The position numbers and the translations under genes were made by a program. Positions 1-6,598 of a DNA stretch of 15,073 nt are shown piece by piece. The DNA is taken from the NCBI GenBank assembly GCA_036003885.1, contig DASYSA010000377.1, positions 1 to 15,073 on the forward strand, in the 5' to 3' direction. Positions within the stretch are counted from its first letter, which is position 1; each line of letters begins with the position of its first letter. Origin of the DNA: DASYSA01 sp036003885. GTDB taxonomy: Bacteria; Acidobacteriota; Blastocatellia; UBA7656. The notes under the pieces were generated by a model. It was not told the origin of the DNA. It searched no databases and saw nothing but the letters and a program-made list of their open reading frames with translations.

Positions 1-902
1 TTGTTGAGTGGATCAAAGGCGATGGTTCTGCCCGCCTCGTCGCCAACATAAAGGCCGGCGAACTCCGGATATAACTGCCTCACGCTTGCGAGCAGCCGCG
101 AAAGCTCCTCTTGACTCCGGGCGCTATGATCGAGAGACGTACACAGAGCCGCTGCAGTGGCAACGCCTCTTCTGTAATTCTGCAAGATTGATTGCACCTC
201 GTCCCGAATCGCCTGAACATCTCTCGACCGGGACGTGGCCAGGTCATTCACCATCCTTTCGCGCATTTCTTTAACGTTGCGCGTCGAGGTGTACAGCATC
301 GGCAACACTATGGCCGTCAGAAGCGCCAGCGCTATCAACGAGTGGAGGCCGAGTCTGAGAGGTTCGGACCGAGGACGAGAGCGCCCGCGTACAACTTCGG
401 AGATCAGTATGATCGACTCAACCAGGATCCCCACAAGCACGCCGTTTATGATGGAACGGCCCTGCATGATCAAAGCCAGTCGAAATGGGACGTGTAACAA
501 AAAGATCTGCCCTGCCAGATTCAACCAGCAGCCCAGCAGCACCCAGTAAGTCAAGACTGCCGAGAGCGGCCCGCGCTTGCCTCCTCTCTTCTGGTACAAG
601 CCGACCCACACACCTTCCAGCCCGTACAGAATTGCACTGAGGGGAAAGGGCTGGTTCCACAGCGACCATGTGCGCAAGCCCGCCGTCAGTCCTGTGATAC
701 CTCCGGCTACCGGTCCGAACTTGATCGCGGCAAGAATAGCCAGCGCTCCTCCGAACACGAGGTGAACGCCGGGGAATATCTCGATCGGGATACAGTTGAT
801 GGCGAATCCAGCCAGCCCGAGTGCGACAGGAAGCAACACGCGAGTGCAAGCCCATTTCAATGCTGCTCTTGATCTTGTGGGCACAACTGGTCTTGCGGGC
901 AC
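1..902 (-). CDS. Membrane sensor protein, 5TM (LytS-type) plus dCache-like domain (3' end off window)
   Basis: This reading frame is open on the minus strand from an upstream stop near 1056 to the left edge, where the gene is cut; the last complete codon is at 3-5. About 300 codons are visible. After roughly 25 residues come hydrophobic segments (LLPVALGLAGFAINCIPIEI; HLVFGGALAILAAIKFG; VLTYWVLLGCWLNLAG; NGVLVGILVESIILI), with the pattern FGPVAGGITGLTAGLR typical of 5TM-5TMR_LYT sensors. A further helix (LIALALLTAIVLPMLY) leads into a charged extracytoplasmic region ending ASVRQLYPEFAGLYVGDEAG, which resembles dCache/double-PAS ligand-binding domains. The output domain (histidine kinase, GGDEF or other) lies outside the window. 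GTG at 900-902 was chosen because GGGAG lies just upstream and a sigma70 promoter is about 75 bases before it; GTG at 882-884 is an alternative. Sensor identity is fairly sure; the output type is unknown. Confidence 0.8.
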   Translation of the reverse strand, partial: MPARPVVPTRSRAALKWACTRVLLPVALGLAGFAINCIPIEIFPGVHLVFGGALAILAAIKFGPVAGGITGLTAGLRTWSLWNQPFPLSAILYGLEGVWVGLYQKRGGKRGPLSAVLTYWVLLGCWLNLAGQIFLLHVPFRLALIMQGRSIINGVLVGILVESIILISEVVRGRSRPRSEPLRLGLHSLIALALLTAIVLPMLYTSTRNVKEMRERMVNDLATSRSRDVQAIRDEVQSILQNYRRGVATAAALCTSLDHSARSQEELSRLLASVRQLYPEFAGLYVGDEAGRTIAFDPLN

Positions 903-975
903 AACGCTCCCGGATGGCTCGAAAGAATTCTCGAGGAGGTTACTGATATGGACTACCGCAGGGGCAGTTGAAAAA

Positions 976-1004
976 AGTGTAGGATAGGCACCGCTGGAAG
1001 TCAA
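976..1004 (-). promoter_or_regulatory. Sigma70-type promoter for the membrane sensor gene
   Basis: On the minus strand TTGACT (999-1004) is followed after exactly 17 bases by TACACT (976-981). Transcription would start near 969, leaving a leader of about 67 bases before the GTG start at 902. This rules out the TTG at 1002-1004 as start codon, because it lies inside the -35 box. Confidence 0.6.
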
Positions 1005-1100
1005 TAAATAATTAGAGTTCCGTTCGTCCGCGAGTCTCTCGACAACACTCGCAAATCACCAACCCGTCGTTGCGTTACTCGCTCTTATCTCGATCTGGGG

Positions 1101-1129
1101 TGAACACGGATTAAGGTTCTCCCTAATAA
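1101..1129 (+). promoter_or_regulatory. Possible promoter of the cytochrome gene
   Basis: TGAACA (1101-1106) and TAATAA (1124-1129) are spaced by 17 bases. The -10 element is reasonable and the -35 element is weak. If real, the MITE-like palindrome at 1160-1251 would lie in the 5' untranslated leader of the mRNA. Confidence 0.3.
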
Positions 1130-1150
1130 CGCAGATTCCCGTCATTCGCG

Positions 1151-1260
1151 GATTGTCTTGGGTGCGCGTCAGATTTTCGCGCATACCCACCTCTCACGAG
1201 GTGGGTATGAAGGTTTCTCGGAATCACCGCGCGAAAACGTGACGCGCACCCGATTGTCTT
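1151..1260. mobile_element. MITE-like palindromic element with 9-bp target duplication
   Basis: The direct repeat GATTGTCTT occurs at 1151-1159 and 1252-1260. Between them lies a 92-bp element (1160-1251). Its 23-base ends (1160-1182 and 1229-1251) are inverted repeats matching at 21 of 23 positions and begin GGGTGCGCGTCA. Inside is a second, perfect 12-bp inverted repeat, CATACCCACCTC (1182-1193) and GAGGTGGGTATG (1198-1209), with a TCAC loop. It has no coding capacity. Terminal inverted repeats plus a flanking duplication are the hallmark of non-autonomous transposable elements moved in trans by a transposase; the family is not identified. The whole element could fold into a long hairpin just upstream of the cytochrome gene start. 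Confidence 0.7.
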
Positions 1261-1304
1261 CGCAACCTTGCGCAACCATGGCGCCTCAATTAGAGTTGAA
1301 GGCA

Positions 1305-2801
1305 ATGCAAAGTCCGAAGCGACTCAGAAGAATCAAGCTCGTCCTCGTTTCTTTTGTTGCGGGTATAACCGGTTGGTGCCTGCCCTCGCAGGGGATTAGC
1401 TCTAACATATCTCAACAGGAAGACCGAAGCCGTTTTGAGATCGTGGGCCAGGACACTCCGACTGATGCCCGATTCGGCACCGACGACGGTGCAGCGTTTG
1501 TCTTACACTTTACGGGCGATATACACGGCAGCCTTGAGCCTTGTGGCTGAAAGCCGCCCCGTGTCGGGGGGCTGGCACGGCGTGTCAGCTATATCAACGC
1601 ATTCAAACAGAGATTTCCGCGGATTCCGACGCTGCTGGTCGAAACCGGGTACTTCCTCGCTGACGAACGGACCACGCACGGCGAGATCCGCGCCGACTTG
1701 AACGTCAAGAATGACCTGATCTTGAAGGCCTACGACCAGTATCCGGTTGATGTCGTAAATGCCTCCTCTCACGACCTCGCGTTCCTATCGAAGCTCTTGA
1801 AGACTGAGGGCGGGAATGCCGCTGGTGGTCCGCCGATAATAAAGCGCCTCGTGTCCGCTAACACGATTGCTGACTCTCCCAGGGCTCTCGCGCCCCAGCC
1901 TTTCCTGGTGCGCGAGATTCCAGTCGCTCCCAAAGGCGCCGCGCGTCTGAAACCCATTCGGGTAGCCTTTGTTGGTCTCGCTGAACTCAACAACCAGCCC
2001 CTGACGGGCCCGAAAGTCACAGACCCGGTCGAGGCCGCCAAACGCGTCGTACCCGAAGCGAGGCGTCGCGCGGACCTTGTCATCGTGCTCGCATACGGAC
2101 GTGTGGACGAAGTGATTCGCATTGCTCGCGAGGTGCCCTCGGTCGACGTTGTCATCGCGGGAACGGGTGATATGTTTACCCCACCAATGAGATTCGGCGA
2201 GACGCTGGTTGCATTCACTCCTTTCGAGACGAGGTTCCTCGGAGAGATTCGGTTCTACCGCAACGACCAGGGAAAGTTCTCTACCAGGGAGCGATTTATC
2301 TCACTGGACGCCGGAGTTGGCGACGACCAGGCCGCTATGAAGGTCGCCGCCGATGTAACCGCCGCGAATCTGAAGGCCTTCAAGGACAATCAGGCCGCAC
2401 TTGCCGAGTGGTCGTCCCACAGTGGAACGGGCAACGGAGTAAGTGCTTCTTCGACCGCATGCGCCCAGTGCCATTCCGCACAATACTTCAAGTGGGCCAA
2501 CAGCCGGCACGCTCGTGCAAGCGACATCCTGGCTTTAAAGCAGACTGAGTCAGATGCAAGCTGCCTGGCCTGTCACGCCAGCGGCCTTCAGAAGGCAGGG
2601 TCACTTGGCCGGGGTGAGATCCCGAAACTGATCAACGTTCAGTGCGAGCAGTGTCACGGCCCGGGCGCAGCGCATGCGGCCAGGCCTTCGAAGGGCTACG
2701 GCCGTGTCGCAAACATGAAGGAACTGTGTTCCGGTTGCCATACTTCACAGACCAGCCCAAGGTTCGAGCTTCAGTCCTACTGGGAACGGATTAAGCACTG
2801 A
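1305..2801 (+). CDS. Candidate selenoprotein: metallophosphoesterase-like plus c554-type tetrahaem cytochrome domain
   Basis: The frame is continuous from 1305 to TAA-free coding through 2801 except for one TGA at 1548-1550, predicted to encode selenocysteine (residue 82 of 498). The N-terminus (MQSPKRLRRIK plus a hydrophobic stretch) is a signal peptide; ATG 1305 was chosen for that reason and for weak GAAGG upstream, with ATG 1278 as alternative. Next comes FTGDIHGSLEPCG-U-KPPRVGGLARR, which resembles the start of 5'-nucleotidase/calcineurin-like domains, where I would expect CGC. Later metal-ligand motifs look lost (ETGYF, AGTGDMF). The C-terminal part has four CxxCH haem motifs at about residues 386 (CAQCH), 420 (CLACH), 447 (CEQCH) and 475 (CSGCH), with cytochrome c554 features such as CEQCHGPGAAH. 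It is probably periplasmic and involved in electron transfer; the substrate is unknown. The alternative is a nonsense mutation or sequencing error. Confidence 0.75.
1548..1550 (+). other. In-frame TGA, predicted selenocysteine codon
   Basis: The TGA falls between codons Cys-Gly and Lys-Pro-Pro in a frame that stays open for 81 codons before it and 416 after it. Both sides read as one protein: FTGDIHGSLEPCG before, and KPPRVGGLARR followed by LLVETGYFLAD after. The TGA occupies the second Cys position of the C-G-C pattern I associate with this domain family. A strong hairpin starts two bases after the codon. Confidence 0.7.
1552..1573 (+). promoter_or_regulatory. SECIS-like hairpin directly after the TGA
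   Basis: AGCC (1552-1555) pairs with GGCU (1570-1573) and CCCC (1557-1560) with GGGG (1566-1569). G1556 is bulged, and the apex is GUGUC, or a UGU loop closed by one more G-C pair. Bacterial SECIS elements are hairpins within the coding region just downstream of UGA, often with G/U at the start of the loop. The loop begins only about 10 bases after the UGA, closer than in E. coli fdhF, so the assignment is tentative. Confidence 0.4.
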
Positions 2802-2839
2802 GAAGAAACAGACGAGCCGCGCCTCGATTAATCATTCAG

Positions 2840-4507
2840 TCATTCATGATTCATCATTCTCAGATGCATCTCGCGTAGTTTGAACTTCTGAACTTTGCCC
2901 GAGGCGGTCATCGGAAATGACTCGACGAATCGAAACTGTCTCGGAACCTTGAACTTCGCAATTCGGCCATCGCAGAACTGACGAATCTCTTCGACTGTAG
3001 CCGTCTCACCCGGTTTCAACCTGACGGCTGCAGCCACCTCCTCGCCATATTTTTCGTCCGGTATGCCGTAGACGTATACGTCGGCGATCTTTTCGTACTG
3101 GCGCAGGAGATCCTCGATCTCTTTCGGAGCGATGTTCTCTCCACCTCGAATTATCAGCTCCTTTATTCGCCCGGTTATCCTCACGTAGCCGGCCTGATCC
3201 ATAGCCGCCTGATCGCCTGTGTGCAGCCATCCATCGCCATCGATTGCTGCCGCCGTAGCGCCCGGATCCCTGTAGTAACCCTTCATCACGTTGTAGCCCC
3301 GGCAGCAGAGCTCTCCCGGGTGGCCGGCAGCGCACTCGTCGCCAGTGGCCGGGTCGACTACCTTCACTTCCATCTCCGGAAGCACTTTGCCCACGGTCTG
3401 CGTGCGCAACTCCACCGAGTCATCGCGAGGCGTGAGGGTTATGCCGGGTGATGCTTCAGTGAGTCCGTATGCTATGGTGAGTTGGGTCAGATTCATCCGC
3501 TCCATCACTCGTCGCATGAGCGCCTCCGGGCATAACGATCCGGCCATTATTCCCGTCCTCAGTGATGACAGGTTGAACGAGTGGAAGTCCAACTGTTCCA
3601 GTTCGGCGATGAACATTGTCGGCACTCCGTAGACGGCCGTGCATCGCTCCCCCTCTATGTACTGGAGGACTCGAAGCGGCTCGAACCACTCGAGCGGAAC
3701 AAGCGCGGCTGCGTGGGTATAAGCGCCCAAAACTCCAATCACACATCCGAAGCAGTGGAAAAACGGGACGGGAACACAGACTCTGTCCCGCGGCGTCAGC
3801 GCAATCCCTTCGCCAAGCCAGTAAGCGTTATTGACGATGTTCCGATGGGTCAGCATCACGCCCTTCGGAAAGCCGGTGGTCCCTGAGGTGTACTGCATGT
3901 TTATCACATCGTCCAGACTCTGCATCTCCGCGTGAGCATCCAACTGCTCATCGCTGGTCTGTCCGGACCGGGCCAGAAGCGAATCGTATCTGATCATGCC
4001 GGCGGGGTGTTCGTCGCCTATGTAGATGACATTGCGAAGGTGGGGGAGTTTTACGGACCGGAGCACTCCTTCTTCGCTGCCTCGGAGTTCGGGAACGATC
4101 TCGTAGAGTGTTTCGACATAATCGACCTCGCGGAAACCGCGAACGGTTATGAGGGTGCTGGTCTCCGATTGCCTCAGGAGGTACTCGATCTCGCTGGCGC
4201 GCAAGTTTGTATTGACCGTCACGAGCACGGCCCCAATCTTGGCCAGAGCAAACTGAAGCACGACCCATTCGGGAATGTTCGGCGCCCACAATGCCACCCG
4301 GTCATTGCGGGAGACGCCCTGGCTGAGGAGCCCTTTTGCAATCTGGCGAGTCAGCCACTCCAGCTCGGCGAAATCGTAGCGCAACCCGCGGTCGGGATAG
4401 ATCAGTGCCTCATTTTCCGGCCAGTCGCGCGCCAGGAGCGTAAGCAATTCGCCGACTTTCACATCGCGATATGCAACCGGCTTACCCGCCACTTCAGTCT
4501 TAGGCAT
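2840..4507 (-). CDS. AMP-forming acyl-CoA synthetase (fatty-acid CoA ligase family)
   Basis: A 555-residue ANL-superfamily enzyme of usual length that activates a carboxylic acid with ATP to an acyl-adenylate and then transfers it to CoA. The motifs are intact: phosphate-binding YTSGTTGFPKG (about 206-216), YGLTEAS (347-353), GWLHTGD (426-432), hinge region GRIKELIIRGGENI (446-459), and SGKVQK with the catalytic C-terminal lysine (536-541). No signal peptide is seen, so it is cytoplasmic. GGGGAGGTGAGA directly before the ATG is a strong ribosome binding site that fixes the start. It lies 35 bases downstream of the NYN gene on the same strand and may be cotranscribed with it. Its 3' end converges on the cytochrome gene across 38 bases with no obvious terminator. 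Substrate chain length cannot be read from the sequence; medium or long fatty acids are most likely. Confidence 0.93.
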   Translation of the reverse strand: MPKTEVAGKPVAYRDVKVGELLTLLARDWPENEALIYPDRGLRYDFAELEWLTRQIAKGLLSQGVSRNDRVALWAPNIPEWVVLQFALAKIGAVLVTVNTNLRASEIEYLLRQSETSTLITVRGFREVDYVETLYEIVPELRGSEEGVLRSVKLPHLRNVIYIGDEHPAGMIRYDSLLARSGQTSDEQLDAHAEMQSLDDVINMQYTSGTTGFPKGVMLTHRNIVNNAYWLGEGIALTPRDRVCVPVPFFHCFGCVIGVLGAYTHAAALVPLEWFEPLRVLQYIEGERCTAVYGVPTMFIAELEQLDFHSFNLSSLRTGIMAGSLCPEALMRRVMERMNLTQLTIAYGLTEASPGITLTPRDDSVELRTQTVGKVLPEMEVKVVDPATGDECAAGHPGELCCRGYNVMKGYYRDPGATAAAIDGDGWLHTGDQAAMDQAGYVRITGRIKELIIRGGENIAPKEIEDLLRQYEKIADVYVYGIPDEKYGEEVAAAVRLKPGETATVEEIRQFCDGRIAKFKVPRQFRFVESFPMTASGKVQKFKLREMHLRMMNHE

Positions 4508-4542
4508 CTCTCACCTCCCCGGGATAGTCCACTGACAAACCT

Positions 4543-5016
4543 TCAATCGTCATCAGGCAGGGCGCCGAAGTACCTGAACCACTCATTCAGATCTTCGACC
4601 TCAGTGCGCTCACCGTCCCCAACAGAAGAAGAGCGCGATTCCACTTCAGCCATCAGTTTTCTGAACTCGCCCGAGCGAAGGACGGCCGCTCCGCTCGAAC
4701 GAACGAGGAATCCGAGCTGCCTGTCAGAAGTAACAACCGTCAGTCCACGCCGATCTTTGGAAGCTTCAACCAGTCGACAGATTCGAGAATCCGCGTCCGA
4801 ACCCCGCTCCGCATACAGCACTTTGACACCCAGAAAAGCCGACCCCTCGGGAAAAGCTGGATCGGGACCTCCGTCGAACACCACGGTGACGCGAGTCTTC
4901 TTGACCCGGTTAAAGGCAGCCACTCGCGCGAGGAATCTTCTCCGGGCGTCAGGCTTGTCGCGATGCCAGCCCGGCGTCTGCCCCATCACATTATTGCCGT
5001 CAACGATGTACGCCAT
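4543..5016 (-). CDS. NYN-domain (YacP-like) ribonuclease
   Basis: A 157-residue protein beginning MAYIVDGNNVMG, the typical N-terminus of the NYN/YacP (DUF901) PIN-like fold. Conserved acidic residues lie at D6 (VDGNNV), D48 (VVFDGG), D74/D76 (GSDADSR) and D98 (VVTSDR), which is the expected metal-dependent nuclease set. Bacillus YacP (Rae1) is a ribosome-associated endoribonuclease; an RNase role here is by family only. The C-terminus (LNEWFRYFGALPDDD) follows an acidic, serine-rich linker. The start is set by the VDGNNV motif, although no clear ribosome binding site is seen: the upstream bases are the GCGTTT-type heptad repeats. It is first in a possible two-gene unit with the acyl-CoA synthetase. 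Confidence 0.88.
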   Translation of the reverse strand: MAYIVDGNNVMGQTPGWHRDKPDARRRFLARVAAFNRVKKTRVTVVFDGGPDPAFPEGSAFLGVKVLYAERGSDADSRICRLVEASKDRRGLTVVTSDRQLGFLVRSSGAAVLRSGEFRKLMAEVESRSSSVGDGERTEVEDLNEWFRYFGALPDDD

Positions 5017-5020
5017 AAAG

Positions 5021-5129
5021 AACGTTTCGCGTTTCGCGTTTTACGTTTTACGTTTTGTAAAAACGCAAACTAGCCACGCCGAGACTCGAAACGCTAAACG
5101 TAAAACGCAAAACGTAAAACGTAAAACGC
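5021..5129. repeat. Heptad (CGTTTTA) repeats forming a 22-bp inverted repeat
   Basis: Tandem 7-base units of CGTTTNN type run from 5021 to about 5057, and the same units in the opposite orientation from about 5088 to 5129. The arms 5036-5057 and 5108-5129 are perfect 22-bp inverted repeats separated by 50 bases. The array lies immediately before the NYN start codon and overlaps the T-rich tail of the FecR-gene terminator. It looks like an AT-rich intergenic repeat family rather than coding sequence. Confidence 0.65.
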
Positions 5130-5152
5130 CCTGGCTCTTCCCGCCAGGGCGT
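5110..5152 (-). terminator. Rho-independent terminator of the FecR-domain gene
   Basis: On the minus strand a perfect 10-bp stem, ACGCCCTGGC paired with GCCAGGGCGT (5143-5152 and 5126-5135), has a 7-base loop. It is followed by TTTTACGTTTTACG, a T-rich tract supplied by the heptad repeat. It starts 33 bases after the FecR gene stop. Confidence 0.7.
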
Positions 5153-5184
5153 CTCGAAGGTGTCCATGAATTCGCTGGGGGAAG

Positions 5185-6246
5185 CTAGTTTACACGTCCG
5201 CGCCCGCCCCCCGTCTCCGAACCCGAGCGGCTTGGCGGCGATGGCCTATCAGCTCCGCTGTTGCCGGACGGCGTCGGATGACTCGGCGTCACGCTGCCTC
5301 CGCCACTAACCGATCCACCTCGCGATCCTCCCGACGTGCTTCCTCCGCTGGATCCCCCAGAGTTGCCGCCGAGACTTCCATTCCCATAGTTTCCGGAATT
5401 CCCATAGTTGCCGGTATAGCCGTTCCGCCAGTCGCAGTAGGGATTGGACCTGCGATAGCCAAATCCATAAGGCGAATTGAAGCCCGAACCGTACGGCAGG
5501 AACGTGTAGCCCCCGAAGAAGGGATCGTAAAGCCAAAGGTTGCTAACCACTCGCGCGGACAGGCTCCGTTTCATCGCGCGGTCAGACAGCTTCCGATTCG
5601 CGGCGATCAGTGTCTCCGCGCGGCTCTTGCTCCAGATATCGAAACTGTCCTGTGCTTTCTTGTCGAACTCACTGATCTGCGCTGTTGCTCCACTCGCGAT
5701 CACGATCTTCTTGCCATCCTTCACCACACCATTGGCAAATAGAACTTTCCCCTTGCGCACCAGGGCCTGAGCCCTGCCATCTGCGTCGACGCTGAACCGA
5801 TAGATGCCATTCTGCAATATCTGGAACAGCGACTGCCCCGCGGTTACTTCCAGGGAAGAATCCACGGCTGCGGCTTCGACGATGGCTGAACCCCTTACAA
5901 TCTTCAGCTTGAGGTTGTAGATGGATGTACTCGAAAAGATGAACTCGCTGTTCTCTGCCAGCCGCAGGAAGGAGCCAGGGCTGAGCAGTATCTCGACCCG
6001 GCCATCGGCCTCGGTCCTGACGGAATCCCCAGGACGTAACTCGTCTCCTGCTATCAACACGTCCCAATCACTCTTTCCTCGCTTGAAGAACGCATTGCCC
6101 TCTACGACGTTAACGCCCCCGGCCTTAGCCGAAACCACATACTGACTCTCATCGTCGGGGGTCAGCACCTTTCTGTCCTGTGCAAAGGCCGACGCTGCCG
6201 CAACCAGCAGAGCGATTATGGAAACCATTACTCTTCTGATTCTCAT
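5185..6246 (-). CDS. Secreted FecR-domain protein with Gly/Ser-rich tail
   Basis: A 353-residue protein starting MRIRRVMVSIIALLVAAASAFAQ, a clear signal peptide likely cut after AFA. AGGAGGAGG lies a few bases before this ATG. Residues of about 30-200 match the FecR fold: LRPGDSVRTEADGRVEILLSPGSFLRLAENS, then a region of alternating beta strands (IVRGSAIVEA, VRKGKVLFANG). A middle helical part (about 200-250) leads to an aromatic, Tyr/Gly-rich segment (LYDPFFGGYTFLPYG) and then a low-complexity Gly/Ser/Asn tail to the end. FecR domains are usually exported, scaffold-like or signalling modules; no sigma factor or TonB receptor gene is nearby, so iron signalling is not implied. An in-frame ATG at 6322-6324 with AAAGGAG one base upstream is a less likely start. 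It has its own promoter and terminator, so it is probably monocistronic. Confidence 0.85.
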   Translation of the reverse strand: MRIRRVMVSIIALLVAAASAFAQDRKVLTPDDESQYVVSAKAGGVNVVEGNAFFKRGKSDWDVLIAGDELRPGDSVRTEADGRVEILLSPGSFLRLAENSEFIFSSTSIYNLKLKIVRGSAIVEAAAVDSSLEVTAGQSLFQILQNGIYRFSVDADGRAQALVRKGKVLFANGVVKDGKKIVIASGATAQISEFDKKAQDSFDIWSKSRAETLIAANRKLSDRAMKRSLSARVVSNLWLYDPFFGGYTFLPYGSGFNSPYGFGYRRSNPYCDWRNGYTGNYGNSGNYGNGSLGGNSGGSSGGSTSGGSRGGSVSGGGSVTPSHPTPSGNSGADRPSPPSRSGSETGGGRGRVN

Positions 6247-6598
6247 TTCGTCCTCCTCCTGTGAGGCTTCTATCGGAGATGAGCGACCCGGCTGGTAGGG
6301 ATCGGATGGCGGGTTTCCTCTCATGCTCCTTTGAAGGTCACCGCGAACTCAGCGCTTCATCCGATTGTCATTATAACCCTTTACCGGCTGGTAACAAACC
6401 AAAAAGTATCCCAGGGATTCTTTTCTCCGGCTTTCCGACGGTTAGCGAAACTGCCGTCTTCAGACATCCGGGCAGTTGCCGATAAGCCTTGATCGACCGT
6501 TCCATCCCGTGGAGCGATGAAGTTCAAGGCATTCCTTCTTGCCATCGCAGGTACCAGCCACTAGCATATTGATTCTCGATATTGGACTTAGAGACCGC
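6247..6598. other. Divergent intergenic region
   Basis: This 352-base gap holds the FecR gene promoter (6370-6397) and its leader of about 115 bases. The leader includes an 8-bp inverted repeat, ATCGGATG (6301-6308) and CATCCGAT (6358-6365). On the other side, AACTGCC (6449-6455) and GGCAGTT (6471-6477) form a 7-bp inverted repeat upstream of the SpoIIE gene. No convincing promoter for the rightward gene and no extra gene were seen. Confidence 0.6.
6370..6397 (-). promoter_or_regulatory. Sigma70-type promoter of the FecR-domain gene
   Basis: On the minus strand TTGTTA (6392-6397) precedes a perfect TATAAT (6370-6375) by 16 bases. A small palindrome, TTACC-GGCT-GGTAA (6381-6394), covers the spacer and could be an operator. 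Confidence 0.6.

Larger units (their letters stand above)
903..1304. other. Intergenic region between divergent genes
   Basis: This 402-base gap separates the leftward sensor gene from the rightward cytochrome gene. It holds the sensor promoter (976-1004), a possible promoter for the cytochrome gene (1101-1129) and a MITE-like palindrome (1151-1260). A consensus ribosome binding site GAGGAGGT (933-940) stands seven bases before a 7-codon plus-strand mini-ORF (948-971, MDYRRGS), which is probably chance. No further gene was found. Confidence 0.7.

Noticed and set aside
418..855. Minus-strand 145-residue ORF over the sensor gene
   Set aside because: Its product is Arg/Gly-rich with no hydrophobic pattern, while the neighbouring frame on the same strand gives a coherent membrane protein with a promoter.
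933..971. Leader peptide MDYRRGS with a consensus ribosome binding site
   Set aside because: It is only seven codons and sits antisense to the sensor gene leader, with no gene immediately downstream in a matching layout; chance is more likely.
1158..1550. Separate short gene ending at the TGA, and a second gene starting at TTG 1698
   Set aside because: Both pieces are in the same frame and form one protein (signal peptide, GDIHG motif, then haem domain). TTG 1698 has no ribosome binding site and would omit the conserved-looking GGLARR segment at 1581-1598.
1500..1700. Frameshift instead of recoding in the cytochrome gene
   Set aside because: No frame change is needed; one in-frame stop explains the split.
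3932..5188. Plus-strand 418-residue ORF
   Set aside because: It lies antisense to the acyl-CoA synthetase and NYN genes and ends in peptides translated from the heptad repeat; no domain pattern is seen.
6244..6324. Upstream in-frame ATG (6322-6324) as the FecR gene start
   Set aside because: It would put 26 polar residues before a clear signal peptide, and its AAAGGAG is only one base from the ATG; the inner ATG has better spacing.
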